From Trichinella spiralis (Eukaryota > Nematoda > Enoplea > Trichinellida > Trichinellidae), in contig CM012955.1 of NCBI GenBank assembly GCA_000181795.3, positions 3,148,774 through 3,212,773 on the forward strand: a stretch of 64,000 bases of DNA, given 5' to 3'. A program made the position numbers and the translations under genes. A model generated the notes under the pieces. That model saw only the letters and a list, made by a program, of their open reading frames with translations. It made no database searches and had not been told where the DNA came from. Positions 48,454-61,100 of this stretch are shown in pieces. The first letter of the stretch is position 1; every line of letters begins with the position of its first letter.

Positions 48454-50548
48454 AATTTGTACTAATTGTGGAATAACAAATTTAATGTATGATATTTTCA
48501 TTTTTATTGTAAAATTACATTCATAAATATATTTTAATAATTATCATTCACTAAATTATAACAGTTGTATTGTTTACGTATACATAAATAACTTTTTTAA
48601 TTATCAGCGTAGTATTTTTGCTGCATTTCATAATTTTTTGCTAAATGCTTAAACGTAAAAGTATTTAATTGAAGCACTTTTCTGTTTGGTAGTATATATT
48701 TCATTTATACTTATTTTACGCCAATTCCGTTAAAAAACCATTGCGATGCTTGATTGTGTATCTTTCAGTTCGTGTTCTATAGTTGATTGACTGGGATAAT
48801 TTAAGCAGATGCGCGGCGTCAATGAATTTTCAAAAAATGCTCATAATTTAAATAAAATTGTATCGTTGAATCTCATTTTATACGTAAACAAAATGAACAT
48901 GATGCAAATCATATGTGCAATGGAATGTTTTGCTGAAAACTTATTGCACTATAGCAAATGGCATTCGGTAAAATGAAATTGATAATGTTTGCATTGAGAA
49001 ATTCCATACGAAAGGTTGATTCGACTATTGAATGTACAAGTGACTGATATGGAAAAGTTGCTTTTGTTATCAATTTGCAAAGAATACTATTCACACATAA
49101 CAACTTGGCTATATTGAATAATTGAATATTGCACGCACACACACATATATATACGTATATTTCATTGATAATAACGATGCTATTTTGTAATGCTACTAGA
49201 AGCAGTTAAACAAGGACAACAAAATGTGCTACTTTTGTTTTGCGTCAATGACGTGCGTGCTAGTTCTGCAACAACTTCGGCATTTTTTTATTCAGCATAA
49301 TTTTCATATTACACGACTTGGAATCATTGGGTCAATAGAAGACATAGTTTCACTTTTTAATAATTAATAAACTTCTCTTTACTTTCCTGCATTGGTTTTC
49401 ATCTGTTCTGAAACTGCAAGTTTATTTATTAATACTTGCCCAAACAGCAAATGCTATGTCAAATTTCAATGAAACGAAAATATTCATGATTAAATTTTCA
49501 GTTTTTTTTTCTCTTCTACTTATATTTCATATTAAAATTGTTAAAATTGTCATCAATATTCTTTTTTACAATGAATCAACTATATAAGATAGTGGAATTG
49601 TATAGGTGAAATCAACCACCGATCATAATCATCACAATTTTCCAACATCCAAAAGAAACAAATGCTGATAATTTTATCATTTACCTAAACAGATGTAGCT
49701 GTTCATTGTGCTATCATAGCTTATGGTAACTGTGATAAATGATTGAGGAACTGACCAAATGCATTTTATTCGAAGAGAAAAAAACCATCCAAATCAGTTT
49801 CACTTGCTTGACAAATGTTCCTCTGATTAGAAGTGGTTTGAAATGAAATTCTCAAAGCATTCGTCTTCACTTTTCAAAGGCCATTATTTCAGCTAAGCTG
49901 AAGATTCTTTTTTTTTGATAAACAACCAGCTATGCTAACATTGCCACTCGAGACCTTTCCATCTGACGTTGGGAAACTTTGAAGCAGCCTCACCTCTTCC
50001 GCTTCTTCAACACTTGTCAGTGATTTATTTGTCAGCGTTGGTAAAATGAAGCGGTTCTAGTGAAAGGAAAGTGAAATTTAAATTGAACGTCCACAAAATT
50101 ACTAATGACTTGACGCTTCATGAGAAGATTTATTTTTTTAATTTCGTTTTTTTTGAGGATGTGGTGGAAAATTAATTGAGCAACAAGACGGACGATATTT
50201 GCAAAGTTTTGTCAGTTTGGCACACTGCGAATGAGCAAGCAAGAATTTGCTGCCAACGTTTTGAGAGCTTCGTAGAAGATGATTCAGCTGTTTTGAAGTG
50301 CACTGATGGAAAAGAAGTTGAATTCAGTAGTTATAAGAGCAGAGCAGGAAAATATGCAAAGCAAAACTGATAAAGCGGTTTGCCATGATCGGTGTCACTC
50401 AACGGTGAAGTCATTGGTCTGGGAAATCGATACTGACGACGAATTTATTCAACAGCTGTTAATTGCTATCACGAAACAGACCAGAACTAAAAGCTGGCAG
50501 TAAAGAGCGTGCTGTGCGCTTGTGCGGCTATATACAAATCCAGCAACT
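48454..50548. other. Intergenic, 2.1 kb
   Basis: Between the 300-residue gene and the channel subunit. AATAAA-like signals lie near 48526. A modestly GC-richer region at 50160-50520 lies just upstream of the channel start codon and is open in two overlapping frames (50176-50370, 50306-50503) without recognisable protein; it is probably the channel's leader. Confidence 0.5.
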
Positions 50549-53500
50549 ATGTTGCAGCATCAAATTCGGTTCCTCATTTTACAATGGAGAGTTAAATTTG
50601 AAAACAACAAGGCATCTTCTTTACTTTTCCACTTTTTTAATTTCCTCTTGCTTTTATTCATCTCTGCATCACTGATTCAAAATACGTCCGCTTCTACTAA
50701 CAAATGTAAGTTGGATTCATAGAATTTCAAAATTAAAACCTATTCGGTGTTTATTATTGACTATTTATATTCTTCACTTTGAACAATCTGTATTATACAA
50801 TATTCATTATAGTTCTAAATTTGCATTTCTCACATATTATATCATATATTATACCATGTTTAATTTCTTTTCTCTGTTTATGCAATGAAAACTTTATTTT
50901 TGCCAATTGAAATTAATGTTCAGAATCAACTTTCATTGCTAAATTTACATTTATTGACAATATGTTTCTACTGTAGAAAGGGATTTTAATTTTTTCAATG
51001 CAAAAGCAACAGCATTCTTTTGTGTCATTTCAAATTTACTTATTTTAATTTGCAACCCATCGACTTGGAAAAACATTTTCATTTACGCGTTGCTTGTCGC
51101 GTTGTACACTGTTAGCACAGAACTTTTGTCCATTTTAATCATCTGAAACGCATACAAAATATGAATAAATGGTGTTTTGTTCAACAATTGTTGTTCGCAT
51201 TTCGAATTTCATTCCAGGCAATAATTCATTGTTATTTTATCTTTTGCGCAGAACAAAATAAAAAAGAAAATCAATCAGATCGATTCCTTTTCCATATGCA
51301 GTAAAAATAATGCATTATTATCCCACGACTGAGGAATGTTTGGAAAGGAAAAAATATTTTTTAATCAAAAACAAGTTAAAATGAAATTACTGTAATCGCT
51401 TTTTATGCAATTCTTCAAAATTGGAAAATATATTATTTAAAAAAATTGTGTTCGAGTAACTTTCAATATATTTGAGATGAAATATAAAAAATGGAGAACT
51501 TTCATATTAGATCTTGCAACTGCTAGTTTGAAAAGCAATAAGAGAAAAGAAAATTTTTTGCTCATTGAAACTATTTCTTAGGTAGGCTTGTTCGTCGTAT
51601 AGATTTTCGATACTTTCCACTAGTTAACAATAAATGCTGATCATTTACTTAATTGTAATGCAGACATTCTTCCTATTTGTTTTTCTCTTGGTTAATGCAT
51701 CACAGTGGTATTATTGAGATGTATATATAATTTACTTTGCTTAATTTTCAACCACACTGCCTCGATGCAATCATTAAACACCATTCTCCTTGAAGTTGTG
51801 AAGTGAGAAATTTTTCTTAATAACTACGCCGTTGTTGAGGAAACTTATTTTCATTGTTATCACATTTGCAATTATGCCACAAGCATATTGCAAACAACTG
51901 TGTTTTATTGATTACATTAAGAAGATCTTTTGCCTAATTTTTAGCTCAAAACCGACCAATTTACAATAGCACACATGCTAGGCTTATTCGATTTTTGACA
52001 AAAAATTATGATACTCGAATGCGCCCGGTTTTGCACCCAACGGATGCTATTGAAGTAGGAGTTCTACTTGCCGCTTATCAAATCATCGATGTGGTAAGTT
52101 GAATGTTGTGATCTATTTATCACTGCTGCTACTACTACTACTACTACTACTACTAATACTGCTATCACTACTGTTGTGATTGCTTCACGCACTTTTCATA
52201 TAATCGATTTTATTTCTATTCATTATAGTAACAGATATATTGATTTGTATTTACTATGAAATGTCCAATGAAGCTTTTAGTGGTGAAAGTTTTTATTTCA
52301 TCTGACCTACTGGTCGCATGCTTATTTAACGGAAAATTTACACGATTGCTTTTCACATAAAATTTACTCTTCAGCAAGTATATATTATTTTATTTTTTAA
52401 ATGTTTCATCGACACCAGCATTAATCTAGATGAATATCTATCTCTGTGCAATTTGCATATTTGATGTTATTTATTATACTATATTAAATCAGCATATCAT
52501 TTAATGCAGTTGCCTGTGTACTTCACAAAATGAAAAATTTCAAAATATTTTGTAATAATTTGAAGCAGGTTAATTTGTTTTCTAATTATAACTTTTTTCT
52601 GAGCTTTGCCTCACATATTTAACATTATTTTAATAATGATAATAGCACAAAACCGTTAAGACAACGGATTTACATGGAATTTTAATTAAATGATGTTTTG
52701 CTAAAAGTAGAAAGTTGCATAGTAAGTATATCAGTCAATAATTTTAATATCTTTAAATGACATTTACACGATCAACGTAAGATGATAAAATAGAATCACT
52801 TACAGTGTACAAATAATTGTCCGTCAAAGATTTTCTAATTCTGATGGAAGCAACTAACAAAGATGCCATTTTTTGTTGAGTGATTACATTTGTCTGTGAC
52901 GTAAATCTGGATGTGAGCCTAGACTTGAATGTAATTGCTTCGTGAAATTTCATGTTCTGTCTTAAGAAGCAATTAGAAAATAAAATTGCCTTTGATAAAT
53001 ATGGCAAATCCACAAGACTCATTACTGCGATAAGATCAATGTCCTACTTCCTGAATAAAATTTATAATTCAGTTGAAAATTATCATATCATCTGTATCAC
53101 GTACTGTTATTCTTATCATATTCTGATATTAAATGCAGCTGAGGATTAAGCATAAAGAGGATTTCAGCGTCAATGAACAGAAATTTAAAATGAGATGCTG
53201 ATGCTTTAAACTGAAAGCATCTTTTATTGAAATTTATTTATAATTTTCACAAACACTTCTCAATTTTATCATCCGTTAAAAATTGCATTAATACATGCAA
53301 TACTAATTGTATAACATGATAAAATAATAAAATAAAAACACTTTTTACACAGAAATAATGCAAGTGCAATATCAGGCAACTGATATTCACTTTAATCTGA
53401 TCTAAATACGATAAAATTAATTACAAAGGTAAAATATGTTTATAATAAATAAACAGTATATCAAGGAAAATGATGATGCGAGTTTGTTATGCAAAGTCGA

Positions 53501-55567
53501 TTTGAATTCAAATGTTTAAGAAATTACATTTGAAATTGAGTTACATAAAGCGCGTTTTAATTTGGAATCTTTATATGCATGTTGGTTTTAAAATTGAAAT
53601 TGAAATTTTGAAAATAAATAAAGCAAATTGTTCAAAACAAGAAATGCTGGTAAAAGTTTGCTGAAATTTAGCTTTGCAACTGTTTAACACATAGATCTTA
53701 CTTTTTAGTACTCCGCTTGGTATTCTAAAGTTTTAGTGTGCAGCATGTGCTCTTGGAAATGTTAAATGCTGTAATAAAAAGAATAATGTGCCAGAGCAGT
53801 TATAATTCAACTGATAAAATTGATGAATTTCACTTTAATGCATCTCAAATATTTCAAAAATAATTTACATATAAATTATTAATAGTGTATTAATGAAACA
53901 TTTGCTTCAGGATGGAAAACGAAATTTAATTGAAATTTCAGCATCATTTGAAATGGTAAAATTGAACAATGATTTATTGCTTTGGTTGTTCACGAGCTTT
54001 TTCTAGGTTTGGACGGATGAATATTTGCGATGGGAGCCTAGCAATTATGAAAATTCAGTTGAAGTTTATCTCCCAGCTAGTAGTGTTTGGAAACCTGAAA
54101 TTTTTGTATTCTACAGGTAATTAATATGTGCTTTAAATATGTTTCATTTAAATCAACTTTTGTTCCAGTTCTAAAGAAGGTTCATCCATAAAAGGAGATC
54201 TCAATGTACGTGTCAATTCGGACGGTGTTGTACGTTATTATGTACCATTTACAACCACCAGTCTTTGTCCTATTGATGTGAAATATTTCCCATTTGACAA
54301 ACAGCACTGCGTTATCAAAGTAAGATCTGAGTAGTAGTTTATTATGTAAAATGAATAATTGAATTTTGTTGAATATTTTTCTCGTTGTTGCTTTTGTCTT
54401 GTTCAAATGTCCAATGCTTACAAATCTCATACAGATCTTTTGAAATAAATTGTAAAACGTAATTTTATATGGAAAATTTTTTAATTAAAAACAAGCAATC
54501 TAAAGCACAAATTGGATACAATATGTGCTGGTGATTATGTTTTAGTTCGGCTCTTGGGCAAATACGGCCGACAGTGTGATTTTTCGTCTGCTTTCACCAG
54601 AACCAAATTTAGAAGACTTTTACGACAATCAAGAATGGGTTTTGAACCACTGCTATGCGGAGCAGGTGCTCAATTTTCAGCAAATTGGCAATCAAAGCAA
54701 ACAAGCTCCAGTAATTGCGCTTCATATGCACATCGAACGGCAGTCGTTTTACTACATCTTCAATTTGGTCGTACCGAGTGCGTTGATTACTGTAGTTTCG
54801 GTTATCGGTTTCCATCTGCCGTCTGCATCAACTGGAGCCAGATTGACCAAAGTTCGACTGGGGATGATGACTCTGTTGTCGATGTCAATTGTATTATTAA
54901 CGGTGGTGACTGATATGCCCAAATTTGGATTAGAAGCGGTTCCCGGGAAAAAAGGCTCATTCAGTGGTGTACCACTCATGGGTAATGGGATTGTTTCGTT
55001 AAATTTTTCATTTACATCCGCATTGTTGCAGGCTTGTATTATTTCGGACTGCTGCTTATTGTCAGTTTTTCCACCGTAACAACATCTTGGTTTGTATCCA
55101 TAGAGAAAAGGCTCATCAGTGATGGTATTCCTTGGTATTTGCAATGGTTGATTCTCGATTGGAGAAATTTATCCTTCCAACGGTACAAGCCTGTCTGTTC
55201 GTCTGAACGCAAGCAAAGTTTGAATAAAATTGCAATGCACGAGCTTGGAATGAATCCCACTTCTCCATCAGGCAACGACAGTTCGGCTGGACGCCTTCGA
55301 TCATGTCAGGATAATATTGCAGAACGGCTGAACGATGCAAGGGAAAGTGAGAAGAATGTCAACTGTTCGCGAGAAATGATAACGCTTTTGGAAAAACTGC
55401 TCTACGAAGTGCGCATTATTGCCATGGTGGTCAACGAACCGCTGGATAGTACTGTAAAGACAAAAGAAAGTTTGCTTATTCGTAGAATGGACAGACTTTC
55501 ACTTACCGTATACTTAATTACATTTGTAATATTTACATTGATGTTCTTTTATCACGATTGGTATTGA
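50549..55567 (+). CDS. Cys-loop ligand-gated ion channel subunit (nicotinic receptor-like)
   Basis: Seven exons (50549-50705, 51945-52093, 53911-53955, 54007-54116, 54169-54319, 54546-54981, 55032-55567) encode 527 residues in phase. A signal peptide (HFFNFLLLLFISASL) precedes the ligand-binding domain: LTKNYDTRMRPVLHP, GVLLAAYQIIDV, VWTDEYLRWEPSNY, VWKPEIFVFYS (loop A), the Cys-loop CPIDVKYFPFDKQHC, and FGSWANTAD (loop B). Loop C is NHCYAEQ with no adjacent cysteine pair, so it is not a classic alpha subunit. M1 is YIFNLVVPSALITVVSVIGF, M2 follows RLTKVRLGMMTLLSMSIV, M3 is YYFGLLLIVSFSTVTTSWF, a 120-residue intracellular loop follows, then M4 YLITFVIFTLMFFYHDW. It sits in the plasma membrane as part of a pentamer. 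Pore residues depart from cation-channel norms (Thr at -1', Arg at 2'). Best placed among the divergent worm LGC subunits. Confidence 0.93.
52094..53910. other. Intron 2 of the channel gene, 1.8 kb
   Basis: Contains a (CTA)n run at 52128-52155. The minus-strand ORF at 52753-53022 is not supported. An alternative exon is possible but I see none that fits phase and family. Confidence 0.5.
52128..52155. repeat. (CTA)n microsatellite in a channel-gene intron
   Basis: About nine CTA triplets, slightly interrupted at the end. Confidence 0.8.
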
Positions 55568-55893
55568 AAATAAATTATTAGAATGTAAAACATAAATTTT
55601 ATTTGATACTATAAGATACTCAGTAAAATTGTTGAAATAATATTTTTCATTTGAAAAGCATGAATAATTGTTACGTACCTTTTGGCAAAAATACTTACTT
55701 GGTCAGAATAAAAGAAATCGATTCGTGAAATATGCAACGAACTTGAAAATCCTCTTTAGTTATACGGTAATCATCATCATCACCATTCAACAATTTTATT
55801 TCGAAATACAGCAATTCAAAAACACGAAACTGACAAAAAATTCATTTGAAGACAACCAAAACTAAAAACAAAAAAAATAAATAAACAAACGCG

Positions 55894-57213
55894 TTAACTG
55901 AACAAAAATTCGGACGTATTGTCTCTTCTGATCGGCTTCATCAGTGGACTGCCACCACATCGATTTAGATTAATAACAAACTGATGATCATGATTATTAT
56001 TCTTATTAGTATTATGCTTTTCGACTGGGCTTCCATCATCTTCTGGTTCTTCTGATTCATTTAACAGTTGATCAAAGAAGTGTTCGTACGTGTTATCAGA
56101 AGTCGAGTTGGCGTGGTGCGATTTATCCAAAAATCTCCCAAAAAATGGACCATCCTTCTCAAGGATTCGGCTATGCTCATTCTGGGGCTTCTGCATCAGC
56201 TTTGCTGGAAGCTGCAAGTGCATCACTTATTACGGACTTGTTTGTGAAACGAAATACGACATTATTAGAAGTAGACAAAAAATCACAAATGCATAATTTC
56301 ACAGTTGTCCAAAAATGACTAACTAACTTGTTGAAAAGTGCCGTCCACGGAACGTCGACGAAGTGATTCATAATTGTTCACAAGTTTGAAATTATCCCGA
56401 ACCTTGTCGTTGTACTTTGAGGCCAATTCTTCGTAACGGTCGAGAACCGTCCGCGCATCTTTTTCAGCTTCTTCGAGCTTGATTTTCATTGTTCTGATTT
56501 CCGCTTGCAACTTGCCAATCAGTTCTTGATACTGTTGCTCGGCAACCAAAGACTGTTCGCGCAACTTCTTGCTCACCCACTCTTGGTACAAACTTTCCTA
56601 CAGTAATTTCGATTGAACAACTGAAATTCACTTGTACTTTGTAAAAATGCTAATGAAACAACATATGATAATTTTAATAAGAACCAAATGGACCAAAGGA
56701 ACCTAACTTTGGTGAAATTATCCGTTCAATGGTTAAAATTTTCATGTTCAATGAGTGGGAGAAGAAAAGAAAAGAAAATTGCAATTTCAAATTGACGTTG
56801 ATGAAAATCTTCAACAACATTACGACAATTTGGAATGGTGAAACAAAAATGAATTACCTGATAAATTTGATAATTCCAAAAAGTCAACGCATTGGAACAG
56901 ATCTCAATTATTATTTCAGGCTTTTGACCGGCCAAAACCATTGCTTTAAAGTGATCGGATAAATTCAGATTAATACGAAGAACGGCCCATTTTTCTTTGA
57001 GAGCGTAATCGCACGCTGGGCATATAAGAGCGTTTGAAAAGTGTTCCTGAAATGAACAATTGTACGAATTATTAATTTCCAAATATTCAGCTTCAAGTTT
57101 CGCTTTACCCGGCCGTCGTGGTCACAGAAAATATGAGAACACACAGTAACCCAGGCGTGTCCTTCCAACTTCTTTCTGCAATGTTTGAAATTGCACAACA
57201 AACCGTTTTCCAT
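55894..57213 (-). CDS. CCNB1IP1: CCNB1IP1/HEI10-type RING E3 ligase
   Basis: HEI10 is the SUMO/ubiquitin E3 that marks and stabilises meiotic crossover sites on the synaptonemal complex. Four exons (57109-57213, 56858-57046, 56328-56597, 55894-56211) join in phase to 293 residues, against 277 in human. The degenerate RING is LLCNFKHCRKKLEGHAWVTV, then CSHIFCDHDG and ALICPACDYAL, with all expected Cys/His. The diagnostic block KAMVLAGQKPEIIIEICSNAL then TFWNYQ follows, as in vertebrate HEI10. Next come a coiled coil (YQEWVSKKLREQSLVAEQQY, IKLEEAEKDARTVLDRYEEL) with NYESLRRRSV, and a disordered tail containing KDGPFFGRFLD and GGSPLMKPIRRD. This matches HEI10 rather than the Zip3/RNF212 branch. 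The upstream ATG choice (57213) fits the short human leader. Confidence 0.93.
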
Positions 57214-58144
57214 TTTATCAAACTGCAGACAACAGTATCGCCTGGAAATTTAATTATACAACTCTGTTAAATTCATGATTTGAATCAATTTTTAAAAAAA
57301 TCATCAATCAAACATACAGAACTGCGTTGTAATGTACACGTCATACCTGTAAAGTTAACAATAAACATTGTTCATTGTTTTCAACAATGAAGAAAAAATC
57401 ACAGAAACTTTTCCAATACAAAAAAACAAACACTTATTTGAGAAGGCATCACTTCAGAATTTACACCGAATTATTTAAAAAATAAAATTTTTAAAGTGAA
57501 GTTTACAATATACAAGCGTCAATGTAGCCTTTTGAAAATTAAAATGTTCATTTCATTTTCATATTATTCAAAGTAAAAACTGTTTCTTTTTTCTCAAGCT
57601 ACACTATTCGAATTAATAATTTTTGCAAGGTTTCTCTTTTTATGATAAATTTCCAGTAACAATCTGTTTAACACATTTCCACAACTACTAAGTTGCAACA
57701 TGAATGGAGTTCGTACTGTAATTAACTGTTTTCACGTTTGAACGGCAAAAAGTGCTATTGACAACACGCCAAATTCAAATGGCGTGAAAAGCGACATTCA
57801 CTTTTGAATAAATAAATTAAAAGCAATTTTTCAGATAGTTTTACAGGATCATTACATGCAAGTGTAGATCCTGCTTTTTTGCCAAGCATTGAATAATGCA
57901 ACGTTACAAATAAAAAAACATGAGCAGCATGATGAAAATTTTCCCAGTTAACTTCTATAATTGTTCTCCTGAAATTATTGCTTCAGCTGGTTCATTTATT
58001 GTTTAAAACACCCAACAATTCTTATATTCATTTATTTGAAACAAAAGCATGCGCAAACAAGCATTCATTCCACGACACATTTTTATTCATCATCTATCTA
58101 ATTAATCATTATTCATGAAAAACCTCTATTCAACTCTGGAAACA
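57214..58144. other. Intergenic, 0.9 kb
   Basis: HEI10 promoter side and 3' side of GTF3C2. AT-rich, no gene seen. Confidence 0.55.
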
Positions 58145-61100
58145 TTAATCCATATCCAGATTGTTTTTCAGCACAATGAGAGTACCTTCCGACGTATATT
58201 CAACAGATGAACCTTCAATGTTGAGCTCATTATTCGGTGAATCTGTACCGTCCATTGAAATGATGTGCAAAAATCCACTCTCACCACCTGCACACAGCCA
58301 ATTTGTCATGTTTTCATTGTAGTTGATATCGACCTAAAATGACAGATGAAAAAGTGCAACATTTTCACTTCAAAATAAGCAAACAACATTCCCATACCCA
58401 AAATATAGCATCAATTGACAAGCCGCAAATCATCTGCGCTTTGCATTTATTAACCTTCACAGTTGGAGTGCCTTTGATCTAAAGTGATGATGCAGTTGTT
58501 ATTAATAGAAAAAATTTACAAAAATAAATATATATGTATGTATAATGTACATACCCGTGTGGTCGAAAACGTCAAAGCACATTTCTTAAGTCTTTCTTTA
58601 ATTTCCAAATCATTGATAATGTACGGCCTGTCAGTGTTGTCTCCAAGCAAATCAACCTGCGTTACTAGAAGAGTCTAAAATAAACAAACGTCCTCATTTC
58701 AATCACCATAAATCTTCCGCTTCGTTCATATACCTTTTGAACATCAATTTCAGTATCTGCTTCAATCGTGTCCACACCAGAAGATGCTATAGTTCCTTCA
58801 TTGTCAGCAGAGACTATACTTACACTATGTGGTGAGAAAGCAATTGACTGAAAAAAATATATATCAATCACATTTCATAATTTTATTTGATGAAATTATA
58901 TTCTGCTATACCCAAACTTTGTCTGAATGGGTCGAATAACGTCTGTAAGCAGTACGATCTGATCCAGTAAAAGGCATTGTCATCATCAGCTGAGTTGAAT
59001 TAGTACGTCTAAAAATGGAATGTTTAATCAATTGCACAACATGCTCAGCACAAATAAAACAAGAAAAAGAAGATATTAAAATTTCCAAGTGAAAAAAACA
59101 AACGGCACAACGTACATGTTGTACTTGGCAAACAACAAGCCGGACAGATACGGATGCAACAGAATATGGTCAGCGGTCACTGACGAAAGCACCCGATGTG
59201 ACACCAACTCACGCAACTGGAGGTTCCACATAGACACTTTCTTGTTACTGTTCAACAACAACACTAAATAAAAATGCATATTGGGGAAAATTTTGCAAAT
59301 TCATTTTACACAGAAAAGCTGAATCAACAACACTCACCATATTCTCTAGTAAACCAAAACGTCTGAAGCAATGGCCAATCACCAGCATCAATAATGAAAC
59401 GTGGCTTCAAAACTCGTGTCTTTCCGTCCAGCTCACTCAAATCCCAAACACTCAACATGCCTTCATGTAAAAAAATAACATTATTCATGAATAATGTTTG
59501 CAACGAGAAAAGTAAAATGCAATTGGGCACCATTTTCTTGACCAGCTGCAATTCTGCTGTGACCATCGTACACGTTCCAATCCAAAGAGATGACTCGTCT
59601 TCTGGAATTGGTCAGCAACGTCAGTACTGGATGCACTGCACGGTCGGAAGAGTCTGCTTCATTCTCGGCACGATAAAATACCCCTCCCGTGCGAATACCT
59701 GGTGCACATTCCGGATGAGGAACACTTAACAAAAAAAAAGTAATTATATTGGGTGCCGAAAAGTAGAAGAAAAAACTTTCTATTCCCATTTTTTACCAGT
59801 ATATCACTACGGTACCGCAAGAAGTTGAAGCCGCAAAGCAGCCCAATCTTGGCAACAGGTTTCTATCACTTTTGACCGTGTTTTTATCTTCATAAATTCC
59901 CGAAGGACACCATTTCAAGCATCGAACCATGCCGTACTTGTGCACCAGATTCCAAATGCAGTTCAACTTCAGCGAATCACTGAAAAATTTTCGCTCATAT
60001 TCAAATTTAGATTTCAAAAACGGAACAAGAAAACCTGGCGGCTTGTGGATCGAATGCCCACAACTGCAGAATACTTTGATGAGGTCCAGCGTACAGTCCA
60101 TCGAAACTTCCAACGTACAATGACACCAATATGTACTGTATGTCGGTTTTTGAAGGGCACCATACGCATGCTGAAATTCTCGATCCCGTAAATCCAATCG
60201 CACCTAATAAGCACAAATTCGATTATTTCACAAGAGAAAACAGACGATACAATAAATGCAATAGCTACCTGCCCAAGTATTCACACTTTCGAGACGTTTC
60301 AAACGGCGGAATTGTTGAATGTTGTCATAGCGCATGAAAACGGAAGATTTGTAAAACGACGAATGAAGATTAGGGTGACTAAACATAATTTAAAATTAAA
60401 ATAATTTTTAGCTTCAAAATTGTCTCACGTCATTGAAAAGTTTCTCCATTCTTCCAAACGGCATTGCATAGTTGGAAATGCAGATTCACAAAACTGCATA
60501 TCTTGACTAAAAAAACAAATCACATACATATACAATGATAAAGTAAAAACAACTAATTAACAACCATGCACATGATAATTAATAAAACAAACCATCAACA
60601 ACAATACAGCAACTGATAAGAATACCAAATTTACAGCTGAATATTTGAAACAAACACAATTCCAAATTTGAACATAAACATTTCAGCAGACAAATTGCCA
60701 TAAATCACAAATGTGGCATAATTAAACAAAATTTAAAAAATGAAGTAATTTTAAAAGAAATACTGCAACAACACTTACAGGTTAACTGAAAAAATGTTCC
60801 TGCGTTGTTTGACCTTTTCCTTTGAAGTACCCGCTCGTTTTAGCACTAAAATAATTCTTCATGTTATACTAATGCAAATACAGAATAAAAAGGCTACAAA
60901 AAGAAAAGTGTTCATCGCTAATTATACATATCCATATCTTCATTCAATTCTACTTAGCAATATTTTTAAATATTATCAAAGCGCACTTCATTAACTGATA
61001 AAAAAATATAAACCCCAAAAATCTACATTAACAAACACCGTTACTTTCATCCTTCATCAACCTGTTGCCTATGCTAGTAAAACTGTCAACAGCTGAAAAC

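Noticed and set aside
59793-60203. 136-residue minus-strand ORF read as one exon of GTF3C2
   Set aside because: Its first half is out of frame with the family; a 55-bp intron at 59980-60034 restores the GTF3C2 blades on both sides.
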